A DNA stretch of 64,000 nucleotides from Wurfbainia villosa (taxonomy: Eukaryota > Streptophyta > Magnoliopsida > Zingiberales > Zingiberaceae), in contig CM045987.1 in the NCBI GenBank assembly GCA_025175895.1, positions 33,382,113-33,446,112 on the forward strand, written 5' to 3'. A program made the translations under genes and the position numbers. The stretch's first letter is position 1; each line of letters starts with the position of its first letter. The notes beneath the pieces were generated by a model. The model was not told where the DNA came from. It saw only the letters and a list, made by a program, of their open reading frames with translations, and ran no database searches. Shown here piece by piece: positions 35,599 through 46,489 of this stretch.

Positions 35599-37129
35599 TG
35601 TTGATTCAATTGGCCTCAGGTCAAGGTTAACCAAACTCAAGTTGGGCACGAGTTGAGTTTCAATGTTTGACAATATATATGACAATATGACTTAGGATGG
35701 TATGGGACATCCATGGTCATATGGATGAAAGTGTTGGTCAAGTAGATCAATGTTGACCAGATACTTGACAAGTGGAAATCCAAATAGGTCAAGAAAGACC
35801 GAACACTTGGTGATGAAAGTCCAACAGAGAGTTGGCAAGTAGAAAATCTAAGTAGGTCAAGGAGTACTAGATGTTTAGTGTAAAAAAAAGTCCTTGCATG
35901 TCTAGAGACTAGATACAAGGCAAGGAAAGTCCAAACATGTCAAAAAGGATCGAATGTTTAGTGATATAAAGTCTTGGCAGGTCAAGGTGATCGTACTTGG
36001 CAAGTGAAGTCCCGACAGGTCAAGGTGGCTGTGCTTGGCAAGTGAAGTCTCGAAAGGTCAGGGTGATTGTACTTGGAAAGTGAAGTTTTGATAGGTCAAG
36101 GTGACCGTGCTTGGCAAAGGAAGTTCTGGTAGGTCAAGGTGACCAAAGGCTATGCAAGTGAAGTCCTGGGGGGTTAAGGTGATCGGACGCTAGACAGGAG
36201 AGATTTCGACAGGTCAAGAGTGATCGAATGCTAGATGAGAAAAGTCCTGACAGGTTGAAGTCAACTGGATACCAAGTGAAGCGAGAGTTGGCTTGAAACT
36301 AGGCTGAGACTGAGGTATCAATCGATTGGTAGGGTTTACCAACCGACTGATAATAGTACTCGAGCAAGTGTTTAGTTCAGAACTCAACTCTCAACTCAAC
36401 TGGTTGAGTAGTCGTTTAATGCTCTTGATCAGTTGACTGATGGCTTGACAGTCGACTTATGACATTGAGCAATCGACTGATGACACTATAGCTAGGCACA
36501 AAAGGTTAGCAACACGATTGATCAGTCGACTAGTGGTTTGGCAGTTGACTGATGGACTATAATTCAATGTGGATCATATCATTTGAGAGCAACGGTCGAT
36601 TGGCTAGTCGACTGGGGGCAAGGTCAGTCGACTGATAGGTGGAAATCAACTTAATGAAGACCTTATAAAAGAGGATTTCGTGGAGATTTCGAAGCGTCGA
36701 TTCTTGAAGACTTTAAAAAGGATTTGCTACTGCATTCCAAACCTTCCAAAACTTTTCAAAGCAACCAAGCTACAAGCAAGTTAGATCACAATCGTGTAAA
36801 ACTTTTTTATTCTTATTCTTTCATATTTTTGTATATTTGTATTTGGTTGCTTGTGTTGTATAAGAACATGTTATAGAGGTTTCTCCACTTCCAGAAGATT
36901 TCCGAAAAGGAGAAAGTGATAGTGGATCTATCTCTAAGAGCTAGGTCGTGGAGTAGGAACCGAGGGTTCTAAACCATGTAAAATCTGATGTATTGTATTT
37001 GTGTTTTGTCTTGTATTTTATTTATATATTTTTTCCGTTGCATTAACATTTTATAAAAGAACACACGAATGCAATCGACAATCAAGTTCAAATCACTATT
37101 CACCCCCTCTAGCGACACTGATCCTAATA
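35599..37129 (+). repeat. copia Y 3' LTR
   Basis: About 1531 bp from TGTTGATTCAATTGG. The right end is CCTAATA where CAACA/TAACA is expected, so the terminal dinucleotide has changed C to T and the edge is approximate. It holds repeats with GTGAAGTCC...GGTCAAGGTGA (35760-36280), CAGTCGACTG (36625-36634) and a TATA box (TATAAAAG, 36664-36671). The following AATTT (37130-37134) is the expected duplication. Confidence 0.8.
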
Positions 37130-37363
37130 AATTTGTCATCTTATTTGAAAAAAAATCTTACAAATGTACAAGGTATTTACTTGTTGTATGAGTGAGGGGG
37201 AGGAGGGAAATTTCATGCAAATCTCTAATTTGCCTTCCACGTGCAACATTTGAATATATATTATTTTTATAAGCAAAATATTAAAAATAATAATTAAAAG
37301 AATTAAAATTTAAATTTTAACAAGATAAATATTCTAATGATTAAAATTCTCAAAATAATCTTT
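37130..37363. other. Unassigned AT-rich DNA
   Basis: 234 bp between the copia Y LTR and the CACTA end. I see no gene and no recognised repeat. Confidence 0.5.
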
Positions 37364-37640
37364 CACTATAAGAAAAATTTATATTAGAGATCGAATTTCG
37401 ATCTCTAAATTTATTAGAGACCATTTTAGAGATCGAATATTTTGATCTTTAATTTCCGAGTCTCTAATATTAGAGACCGATTTAGAAGTAGATCTCTAAA
37501 TTTAGATACCAATTTAGAAATCGATCTCTAATTTTAGAGACAGAATTCTAAATCCATCTCTAAATTAGAGACCGACTTAGAAACCGGTCTCTAAATTAGC
37601 GATAGATTTCAAAATCAGTATCTAAATTTTTTAGAAATCT
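37364..37640 (+). repeat. CACTA 5' terminal and subterminal repeats
   Basis: At least ten copies of (T)TAGAGA(C/T)CGA or the inverted TCG(A/G)TCTCTAA within 260 bp, in both orientations. Such subterminal clusters are the transposase-binding sites in CACTA elements. Confidence 0.8.
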
Positions 37641-37767
37641 GATTATTTTTTTAATAATTAATATTAACTTTAAATTTTATTTATAATAACTAAATGCACA
37701 CAATTATAATATAAAATTAAATAAATTCAATTTTATTAATATTCAAATGTACACCATTACTATATAA

Positions 37768-38861
37768 TGTTGTGCAGTAGGCACCTAAGTCGAACCTAAG
37801 TTTTGATTATAGCAAACGATACAAAGTTAAGAATATATTATCTCATGAGCTAAATCAAGTGTGCAGAAAAGTCTCAACGCTGGAGCTGAAGGCTAGCGAC
37901 ACCCGGAGGAAGCCGCGGTGGTCGGGCGACACTCAAGAGACTTCGGAGGGAGCCAAAGGAATTGAGTGGAAGGCCGGAAGCAAAAGCAACACGTAAGTAC
38001 TGAGGTAAGCTCGTGTGTGCGAGCGTAAGTAAGGTCGTATCCTCTTTACGGGGATGATCTTAAGCGTAGATCCGACCAAAGACTTCTTATAGATGGTCTA
38101 GGTCGAGATCGGATGGTCGACGACCATCGAAATTATGTTTTTGTTGAGCTAACCTTGCCTTGCAGCTAGCATCAGTCGACTGCCAACTTGGAGGACTCGA
38201 CTGCCGTCAAGCGATCATTGCGAAGGTCGATCGATGTCAGCGATCTTGCCATCGGTCGGTGATCGAGTAGTCAAGAGTTATCACCATTTTTCAAGGGGTT
38301 TTGTGCCCATTTGTGATTGGCTAAAGACCCATTCGATGAGGGGCTCAAAGGCTATAAAAGGAGGGCCAAACCTAGGGTTTTTCATCAATTCAAAAGCTTC
38401 CAAGTGCTTCCGATACGCTCCGACTCTCTGACATCCCTACGACGAAGCGCTGTCGAGACGACGACTAGAGCTTCAACCTCCAACCTTTAAAGTCGTCGGT
38501 AACGAAAGTTCTAAATTGTATTTCAGTTCATTCCTTTTAGTAAAGCTTTCATTATAACGAGGAGAGGGGGAGTGTCCTTCTACCTCGGGCTTTTTGTATC
38601 CGTCTAACTTCTACCTCCAACGAGGAGGAGTTCTTTAGTAGTTTGCCCTCCGTACGTGGTCAAGGACCACTAGGGCCTTGGAGTAGTAGCCTTCGGCTAC
38701 GAACCAAGTAAATCTCTTGTGTCTATTGTCTCTTTTACTTTTTATTTTGTTTATCTTTCCGCTGCATATAAGTTTTTTTTTTATAAAAAAAAACGAATTC
38801 GTACTAAAAAGTTTCTATCGCTATTCACCCCCCCCCCTCTAGCGATCTGATCGATCCAACA
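37768..38861 (+). repeat. 5' LTR of the complete copia element
   Basis: 1094 bp, TGTTGTGCAGTAGGC to GATCCAACA. It holds CAGTCGACTG at 38173-38182. Compared by eye with the 3' LTR it is close to identical except for a patch at about 38160-38275 and several 1-4 bp length differences (37870-38030). Confidence 0.95.
38353..38360 (+). promoter_or_regulatory. TATA box of the 5' LTR
   Basis: TATAAAAG in a conserved setting (GGCTATAAAAGGAGGG). The same box is present in the 3' LTR at 45986-45993. Element transcription should start about 30 bp downstream. Confidence 0.8.
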
Positions 38862-38863
38862 AT

Positions 38864-38875
38864 TGGTATCAGAGC
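38864..38875 (+). other. primer-binding site of the complete copia element
   Basis: TGGTATCAGAGC, two bases after the 5' LTR, complementary to initiator tRNA-Met. Confidence 0.95.
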
Positions 38876-39082
38876 CGGGGGTTGCTAAGATTTGGTGAAA
38901 CCACCAATCTAGCCTTTTTTTTTACAGATTTATTTTTCTTTTAATTTTGTTTTTTTATTTATTTCGCTTTGTTAAGTTTTTTCTCCCGCACTGCTAATCC
39001 AAGACGCGAGTCTTGGTACTTGTTTTCGTGTTTTTGTCGTTGTTAGTTTCTTCGTCTCCGTCTATTTGTGTCTTTTGTTCTA

Positions 39083-40723
39083 ATGGCCCATCTCGAGGGT
39101 TTTAGCACCGTCCGACCTCCGTTTTACAATGGAGATGACTTCCGTTATTGGAAGGGTCGGATGGAATGCTTTCTCAAAACCCAAATCGAGATGTGGATCA
39201 TAATCCAAACGGGTTTCACACTTCCGACTAATGAAGTGGGTGACTCCTTGGATTATGATCAATGGACCATTGCAACAAAACGACAAGTCGAAGCCGACGC
39301 CAAGGCAACACAAATCCTCCAATGCGGCCTATCCAAGGAGGAGCTAAATCGCGTCGGCCCCTTCATAAGCGCAAAAGATCTTTGAACGAAACTAGTGGAG
39401 CTACACGAAGGGACCGATGAAGCCAAGGTATGTAAGCGTGATCTTCTTTTCAATAAACTATATAACTTAAAAATGCAGGAACACGAGTCCGCGACCCAAC
39501 TTCACGCCCAAGTCCAGGACATAGTCAACAACCTACACGCAATCGGGCAAAAGGTCGAAAACCGCGACCTTATAAGGTATGTTCTAAACTCGTTTCCGAG
39601 GACTACCTTGTGGGCATCCATGGTCGATGCCTACAAGGTCTCCAAGGATCTTTCTAAAATTAGGTTAGATGAACTCTTTTCCGATTTCAAATTACATGAG
39701 CAGTCCAACTCGGAACCCGAGAGGGGTATAGCCTTGTTTGCAGGATCAAAGAAGAAGAAAATCGCAAGCAAGCCACCACCAACCGAGGAGGAAGACGAGT
39801 CCGAAGAAGAAGTCAACCCGGAGTTGACTGCCGAACTAATGAACCTAGCTCGAAGGATAGCCAAGGGATGAAAGCGAACCACAACTCGACCCAACCAAGG
39901 TAAGCCTAAAAGTTCTAATATTAGGTGTTATGAGTGTAACAGGTTTGGACATATCAAGTCCGAGTGCCCCAAGCTCAACCACCGAGCACCTAAGCACAAG
40001 AAGGCCCTCAACGCGACATGGGAAGAAGCGTCATCCGAAGAAGACGAAGACCACGTCTTTATGGCAAAATCGATTGAGTCAGACACGGAGACCGAACCTG
40101 AACTTGAGTCGGAACCTGAGGATGACTCGGACTATGAAGCTACCTTCAAGTCAAGCCACGGATACACATCCGGTTCAAAAGATACCCTTAAAGTAAGTCG
40201 AACTTTATTTAATACTTTACATAATACGGTTAGGTTTTTGTCTAGGAAGTTAGCTAAGTCCGAGTCCAAGGTCGAGACCCTGGTTGAGGAGGTCAAACTC
40301 CTCAAACACAAGGTCTCCCTAACCTCTTCGACTAGTCGAGTTCAAGAGAAGGACTCAACTCGGGTTGAAAAACTCGAAGTTGAGAACTCACTCTTGAAAA
40401 GTCAAGTCGAAGATCTTAGGAACACGTTGGAAAGGTTCACTTCGGGATCCAAAGGACTTGACCTCCTACTTGGATCTCAAAGGGCCGTGTACAACAAGGC
40501 TGGACTAGGGTTTAACTCAAACACGACTAATAGGTCGTATATGTCGATTGTAAGTCGACATAGGAAACATGTCCAAGCATGGGTCCCTAAGAACCTTTTG
40601 ATTTCAACTCTAGGATCCAACCCGTACTGGATTCCCAAGGACCAAATCCACTATGTGGATAGACCGAACCGATTCAACGGTCTAGGGGGAGCCAGTACAA
40701 AACATGTTTGTGCTTTAACTTAG
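39083..40723 (+). pseudogene. copia gag with two Trp-to-stop changes
   Basis: One frame throughout. The start is ATG at 39083 (MAHLEGFSTVRPPFYNG), typical for SIRE-type gag. An upstream ATG at 39068 is less like the family. Domains: DUF4219/UBN2-like (residues ~5-230; FRYWKGRMECFL, MQEHESATQLHAQVQD), zinc knuckle CYECNRFGHIKSEC (39926-39967), an acidic stretch, a coiled coil (SKVETLVEEVKLLKHKVSL), and the LERFTSGSKGLDLLLGSQRA block. It stops only at TGA 39383 and TGA 39869, both where Trp is expected. The rest is open to 40723. It lies in frame with protease and RT further on. Confidence 0.9.
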
Positions 40724-40851
40724 AAATTGCATGTTTTAACTTAGAAAGTTTGTGCTTTAAATTAGAAATTGCATGTTTTAACTTAGAAAGTTTGTGCTTT
40801 AACTTAGAAATTGCATGCTTTAACTTAGAAAGTTTGTGCTTTAAAACTTGT
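40707..40851. repeat. ~42-bp tandem repeat after gag
   Basis: A little over three units, each with TTTGTGCTTTAACTTAGAAA and TTGCATGTTTTAACTTAGAA. It begins in the last codons of gag. Confidence 0.9.
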
Positions 40852-40867
40852 GAACTCACTTAGAACA

Positions 40868-41096
40868 CGAACATAACCAACTAAAATTCTTCGAAAAGAT
40901 TGAGCCTCGGGGAGCCTCTTTTCAAAAACATAACCAACTAAAATTCTTCAAAAAGATTGAGCCTCGGGGAGCCTCCTTTCAAAAACATAACCAACTAAAA
41001 TTCTTCGAAAAGATTGAGCCTCGGGGAGCCTCTTTTCGAAAACATAACCAACTTCGAAAAGATTGAGCCTCGGGGAGCCTCTTTTCAAAAATAACC
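40868..41096. repeat. ~58-bp tandem repeat in the gag-pol spacer
   Basis: Three full units and a shortened fourth, each with ACATAACCAACTAAAATTCT and GATTGAGCCTCGGGGAGCCT. GAGCCTCGGGGAGCCTC is itself an inner direct repeat of GAGCCTC. No coding frame crosses it. Confidence 0.9.
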
Positions 41097-41437
41097 AGTT
41101 AGACTAGGAATAGTCTTAGGTGAGTCAAGTCATCTTTTTCTTGAAAATGGCTTTGTCTAAGGAAGTGGTCGATGATCCGATAAAAGAAGGCCCCTGTGTC
41201 TCGCCACGACCTGGAAGCCATGATCTTGAAAAGGTAAACTTGATAAGCCTAGGGTTAAATCCAAATCTAACATAAAATTACTTGAACCTAAATCAACTTA
41301 ATTGGAAGTCATCTCACAAAAACACATAAGTATAACATGCTTGATCATATAGACACAGGTGTGATGACCTAGGTTTAAAAACTTACAACCTTTTTTAAAA
41401 AATCTAACATCCAATCCAACCACCTTGTGTGTAGGAT
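41097..41437 (+). other. Non-coding spacer between gag and protease
   Basis: No domain recognised. A TAG at 41432-41434 closes the pol frame just before the protease motif. Reading from gag into pol is therefore blocked in this copy. Confidence 0.6.
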
Positions 41438-42190
41438 CAATGGATGTTGGATAGCGGTTGCTCCCGACACATGACCGGAGATCAACTCAAATTCACAAAG
41501 CTTCAATTCAAACGACAAGGATCGGTAGCCTTTGGGAATAACGGCAAGCTCAAAATCATCGGATCAGGTGATATCGAGCTTAACTCGAATTTTGTTATTA
41601 AAAATGTATTACTTGTAGAGAATTTTGAATATAACCTGCTTAGCGTAAGCCAATTATGTGACAATAACTATAAGGTCGTATTTTTAGAAAATGAATGTGT
41701 AATTAAAACAAATAAAATAGCTAAAACAATACTCAAAGGAACTAGGACAAATAACATTTACACAATTAACTTAATCAAATCTTCAGCCAAATGTCTTATG
41801 ACACAGGAAGAGGAATCATGGTTGTGGCACCGACGACTCGGTCACTCGCACCCAAGACTCGTCCACAAGATGAGTCAGAGTAGCTTAGTCAAAGGCTTAC
41901 CCAACCTCAAAAACTTGGTTAATAAAATCTGTAATGCTTGTCAACAAGGAAAACAACCTAGGACACAACACAAGTTAACTAACCAAGAACGAACCTCAAG
42001 TGTACTTGAGCTCCTGCATATGGATCTATTCGATTCACATGGAGCCAAGTCACTCAATAGAAGTCAATATTGCTTAGTCATAATTGACGACTACCCGTGT
42101 TTACAGGTTGGGTTCATCAAACATAAAAATGATACCCTAGATCAATTAATCAATCTATTCAAATTAATCGAGAATCAAAAAAGATCTTAA
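41438..42190 (+). pseudogene. copia protease and integrase N-terminal half
   Basis: Protease: QWMLDSGCSRHMTGD with the catalytic DSG at about 41450-41458, then ENFEYNLLSVSQLCDNNYKV. GAG-pre-integrase: SWLWHRRLGHSHPRL, with the zinc ligands His-His near 41826-41845 and Cys-Cys in ICNACQQGK (near 41930-41950). The integrase core starts LHMDLFDSHGAKSL with the first catalytic Asp, and VIIDDY follows. The frame ends at TAA (42188-42190). The integrase continues in another frame, so this half is not functional alone. Confidence 0.85.
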
Positions 42191-42691
42191 GGTTAAAAAG
42201 ACTTAGAAGCGATCATGGTGGTGAATTCAAAATCAAAGGTTCACCGACTTCAGAACCTAAACGGATACCACCATGAATTCTCTTGCCCTAGGACCCTCAA
42301 AGAAATGGCCTAGTGGAGCAGAAAAACTCTACAAGAAGTCGCTAGGACCATGTTGAGCGAATCGACCTACCGGATAGGTTTTGGCGAAGCCGTGAGTACG
42401 GCATGCTATGTCCAAAATAGGATCCTTATGGTAAAAGGCACCTTAAGACCTCGTGCGAGATTTATCACGATAAAATACCTAACATCAAGTACTTTAGGGT
42501 ATTTGGGTGTAAGGTACATATCCTAAACACTAAGGATTACCTAGGAAATTTACATCCAAAACCACGGAGGAATCTTTCTAGGATGCTCGACTACAAGTCG
42601 AGCTTATAGAGTATATAACCACGACACCCTTAGAGTCGAGGAGACTATCAATGTAGTATTTGATGAAGTACCCGAACCTACAAAACCCTTA
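42191..42691 (+). pseudogene. copia integrase C-terminal half (frameshifted)
   Basis: Pieces in several frames: RSDHGGEF with the second catalytic Asp (frame 1, near 42205-42228), GLVEQKNSTR near 42308, and KYFRVFGCKVHILN near 42490-42530. Stops and indels separate them. Confidence 0.75.
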
Positions 42692-44506
42692 TTGACCCCA
42701 AGTGTTGAGCCCACTGATACCAAACTCGTCTCCGACCCTGAGATCGAGTCTAATCCACATCAACCAACTTCTCTTGTCGACCAAGTGACAAGTGATCCGA
42801 GTCAAACTAGTGTTCAACCAAGTCACCCCATTGATCAAGCATTAGGTGATACAAACCCAACCCAATCTAGGATTCAGACTAATCACCCTATCGATCAAGT
42901 GATAGGAGATCCTAATCTAGGAGTTCGAACTAGAGCATCCTATAGGAACCTTAGTCAAATTTCCTTAATTTCAAAGATAGAACCCAAATCAATTGAACAA
43001 GCTCTTCTTGATCCCGATTGGATTATTGCAATGCAAGAAGATCTAGCTCAATTTACTAGGAATGAAGTGTTTGAATTAGTACGACCACCTAAAGACAAAA
43101 CGATAATTGGAACAAGGTGGGTGTTTCGATATAAGCTTGATGATAAAGGTGAAGTAGTTAGAAACAAGGCTAGGTTAGTCGCCAAAGGGTTTAGCCAAGT
43201 CGAAGGCTTAGATTACGACGAAACCTATGCCCCAGTAGCTAGACTCGAATCCATTCAAATGTTGCTAGCTTATGCCGCACATCGAGGATTTAAGCTGTTT
43301 CAAATGGATGTTAAGTCGGCATTCCTAAATGGATACATTAAAGAAGAAGTTTATGTTAGCCAACCCCCCGGATTCGAAAATCTAGATAAACCCGACCATG
43401 TTCTAAAACTTAAGAAAGCTCTCTATGGACTTAAACAAGCTCCTCGAGCTTGGTACGAGAGACTTTCAATCCATCTTAAGTCAAAAGGGTTTAACCAAGG
43501 CTTAGTTGACCCAACTCTCTTCGTAAAAACCTTAGGTAAAGAAATATTCATAGCTCAAATTTACGTAGACGATATAATTTTTGGAACCTCTAACTCAGCA
43601 TTACTAAACGAGTTCGTTTCACTCATGGAAAGTGAGTTCGAAATGAACTTGGTAGGCGAGTTGAGTTTCTTTTTAGGTCTACAAATTAAACAAACTAAGG
43701 ATGATATATACCTATATCAACAAAAATACACTAAGGAGTTAATTAAAAGATTTGGAATGCAAGACGCTAAGGTAATAAACACCCCAATGGCGATAAATGT
43801 TAACATAGGAGAAGACCTAGAAAGTAAGTCCATTGACTTAAAATATTATAGGAGCGTAATAGGGAGTCTTCTATACTTAACTGCGAGTCGACCCGACATC
43901 CTATTCGCAGTAAGTATGTGCGCCAGGTTTCAAACCTGTGCTAAGGAGTCTCACCTAACCCTAGTTAAGCGTATCCTTAGATATCTTAAGGGTACACTTA
44001 ACGTTGGTATTTGGTACCCTAGATCTACGGAGTTCGAACTAATCGGCTACTCCGATTCGGATTATGCCGATAGTAAGCTCGATAGAAAGAGCACGAGTGG
44101 TTGTTGTCAACTTCTCGGCTCGAGTCTAGTGAGTTGGTGCAGTGGGAAACAACAATGTGTTGCTTTATCTACCACCGAAGCCAAATACATCGCGATGGGT
44201 GAGTGTGTCACGCAGCTTCTTTGGATGAAGCACACTCTCCGCGACTTTAAGTTAGACTTTACGAATACTAAACTTCACGTAGATAACATTAGTTCAATTA
44301 ATCTTACAAAGAATTCGATATGTCACTCTAGGACCAAACATATAGAGGTCAAACACCATTTCATTCGAGAACATGTGGCCAACGGAGCCATACACCTCGA
44401 ATACGTCGAATCGAAGTCTAACTTGGCAGATCTATTTACTAAACCCCTACCCGAAGCCGAATTTAGTCTATTAAGACGAAAATTGGGCATGTGCGTAATA
44501 GAATAG
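42692..44506 (+). CDS. copia reverse transcriptase - RNase H
   Basis: 604 open codons in the same frame as gag and protease. A Pro/Asp/Gln-rich linker with three DQ(V/A) repeats forms residues 1-75. RT follows: GTRWVFRYKLDDKGEVVRNK (from residue ~133), FQMDVKSAFLNGYI, LKKALYGLKQAPRAWYERL, and the catalytic YVDD at residues 291-294 (43562-43573). RNase H: GYSDSDYADSKLDRKSTSG (from residue ~452), ALSTTEAKYIAM, and HIEVKHHFIREHV, ending ADLFTKPLP. It copies element RNA to DNA. The frame starts at an internal Met of the former polyprotein. All key Asp residues are present, so the domain itself could be active. Confidence 0.95.
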   Translation: MTPSVEPTDTKLVSDPEIESNPHQPTSLVDQVTSDPSQTSVQPSHPIDQALGDTNPTQSRIQTNHPIDQVIGDPNLGVRTRASYRNLSQISLISKIEPKSIEQALLDPDWIIAMQEDLAQFTRNEVFELVRPPKDKTIIGTRWVFRYKLDDKGEVVRNKARLVAKGFSQVEGLDYDETYAPVARLESIQMLLAYAAHRGFKLFQMDVKSAFLNGYIKEEVYVSQPPGFENLDKPDHVLKLKKALYGLKQAPRAWYERLSIHLKSKGFNQGLVDPTLFVKTLGKEIFIAQIYVDDIIFGTSNSALLNEFVSLMESEFEMNLVGELSFFLGLQIKQTKDDIYLYQQKYTKELIKRFGMQDAKVINTPMAINVNIGEDLESKSIDLKYYRSVIGSLLYLTASRPDILFAVSMCARFQTCAKESHLTLVKRILRYLKGTLNVGIWYPRSTEFELIGYSDSDYADSKLDRKSTSGCCQLLGSSLVSWCSGKQQCVALSTTEAKYIAMGECVTQLLWMKHTLRDFKLDFTNTKLHVDNISSINLTKNSICHSRTKHIEVKHHFIREHVANGAIHLEYVESKSNLADLFTKPLPEAEFSLLRRKLGMCVIE

Positions 44507-45406
44507 GTACATGCAAATTATATGTTCTTACTACTATTTCTTTAAATTCATTTTTATGGAACTAGCATAGGACATACCTTAGATATCATGCACCTATAGA
44601 TTTAAGGAGCCAGAACATCTCACAACACATAGGACTAATGTGTTTGTGTACTTAGCCACGTAGATGGGCGTGAGATGTTAGGACCTTACTCCTGGTTCCA
44701 GATGTAGAGCTAGTGCATCGCTATGAACCACGGAGTATAATCATACATACTAACTACTGACAGATGGTTGATCTTACATATCAATCAAGCCAAATATGAG
44801 TCGAACATTTTATAGATGAGCTTATTTTCAGTATATTTTTTTTTATATAAAAAATAGGGAACATGCTTGGACTTTAAATTTAACACTTATTTTGTTTTCC
44901 ACACACCCCTTACTCTTTTCGATATACGGCAAAAGGGGGAGAAAAAGACCAAAGTTAAGGGGTCAAAATTTTTTTTGATAACTTAACTCTTACTTCATAT
45001 TTAAAGCAAAAGTTAAAACTTAGTTAACTTTTACCAAAAGGCCAAAGAATTCATAACTTAAACTTATTTGTGTCGTCTACGTTTTACTTAAACTTATTTT
45101 TTAAACTTTATGTCGTTAATGTTTTGCTTAAGGGGGAGAAAGGGCTTAACTAAAACGTTTTACTAAGGCCAACTTTAAGTAATGTTAATTACTTAAAGCA
45201 ACCCTCAAGGGGGAGGATTAAGGTCTTTCTTCAAGACTCACCCTCGGTCAAGGGGGAGGTTTCCTCAAGGGGGAGTACTTGAAGAAAATTCTTACTACTC
45301 CAACTTAATCTTCATATTTTTGTTTCTCATGCACATTATTACTCTTCATGCTTGCTATTTACTTAACTTTGTATGTGGATTTGCCATAAATCAAAAAGGG
45401 GGAGAT
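44507..45406 (+). other. copia 3' non-coding interior and polypurine tract
   Basis: No envelope-like or other frame. It contains many AAGGGGGAG tracts (44934 onward) and repeated TTAACTTAAACTTATTT words. The polypurine tract AAAAAGGGGGAGAT is at 45393-45406. Confidence 0.8.
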
Positions 45407-46489
45407 TGTTGGTGCAGTAGGCACCTAAGTCGAACCTAAGTTTTGATTATAGCAAACGATACAAAATTAAGAATATATTGTTATCTCATGAGCTAAATCA
45501 AGTGTGCAGAAAAGTCTCAATACTGAGTGAAGGCTAGCGACACCCGGAGGAAGCCGCGGTGGTGGGCGACACTCAAGAGACTTGGAGGAGAAGGAATTGA
45601 GTGGAAGGCCTAAGCAAAAGCAACACGTAATCTTGAGGTAAGCTCGTGTGTGCGGCGTAAGTAAGGTCGTATCCTCTTTACGGGATGATCTTAGCGTAGA
45701 TCCGACCAAAGACTTCTTATAGATGGTCTAGGTCGAGATCGGATGGTCGGCGACCATCGAAATTATGTTTTGTTGAGCTAACCTTGCCTTGCGGCTAGCA
45801 TCGATCGCCAACTTGGAGGACTCATTTGCCACAATGATCACTAGAAGGTCGCGAATCGGTGATGATGGCCATCGGTGATGGTCAAAGGATCAGCCTCGAG
45901 TAGTCAAGAGTTATCACCATTTTTCAAGGGGTTTTGTGCCCATTTGTGATTGGCTAAAGACTCATTCGATGAGGGGCTCAAAGGCTATAAAAGGATGGCC
46001 AAACCTAGGGTTTTTCATCAATTCAAAAGCTTCCAAGTGCTTCCGATACGCTCCGACTCTCCGACATCCCTACGATGAAGCGCTGCCGAGACGACGACTA
46101 GAGCTTCAACCTCCAACCTTTAAAGTCGTCGGTAACGAAAGTTCTAAATTGTATTTCAGTTCATTCCTTTTAGTAAAGCTTTCATTATAACGAGGAGAGG
46201 GGGAGTGTCCTTCTACCTCGGGCTTTTTGTATCCGTCTAACTCCTACCTCCAACGAGGAGTTCTTTAGTAGTTTGCCCTCCGTACGTGGTCAAGGACCAC
46301 TAGGGCCTTGGAGTAGTAGCCTTCGGCTACGAACCAAGTAAATCTCTTGTGCCTATTGTCTCCTTTACTTTTTGTTTTGTTTATCTTTCCGCTGCATATA
46401 AGTTTTTTTTTTAAAAAAAAATAAATTCGTACTAAAAAGTTTCTATCGCTATTCACCCCCCCCCCTCTAGCGATCCGATCGATCCAACA
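45407..46489 (+). repeat. 3' LTR of the complete copia element
   Basis: 1083 bp, TGTTGGTGCAGTAGGC to GATCCAACA. It lacks the CAGTCGACTG found in the 5' LTR: the corresponding patch (about 45790-45905) reads differently. TATA box at 45986-45993. Confidence 0.95.

Larger units (their letters stand above)
31076..37129 (+). mobile_element. copia Y: pol-less copia element, 3' part
   Basis: Decayed gag (31100-32515), AT-rich non-coding interior (32516-35598) with a nested solo LTR and a SINE, a polypurine tract and a 3' LTR (35599-37129). No protease, integrase or reverse transcriptase text was found between gag and LTR, as in copia A. The 5' part is separated by LTR X. Confidence 0.75.
37768..46489 (+). 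mobile_element. Complete SIRE-like copia element (TSD TATAA)
   Basis: 8.7 kb with perfect TATAA duplications (37763-37767 and 46490-46494). It has a 5' LTR (37768-38861), PBS (38864-38875), gag, a repeat-bearing spacer, protease, integrase, RT-RNase H, a polypurine tract and a 3' LTR (45407-46489). It inserted into the CACTA element. Gag has two in-frame stops and integrase is broken, but RT-RNase H is open over 604 codons. No envelope-like frame lies between pol and the 3' LTR. Confidence 0.95.

Noticed and set aside
40674..40859. Minus-strand frame with KLKHAISKLKH repeats
   Set aside because: It is the 42-bp tandem repeat read antisense, with no independent support.
44507..45406. Possible envelope-like gene, as in some SIRE elements
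   Set aside because: No frame of meaningful length was found. Only AT-rich DNA with GGGGGAG tracts.
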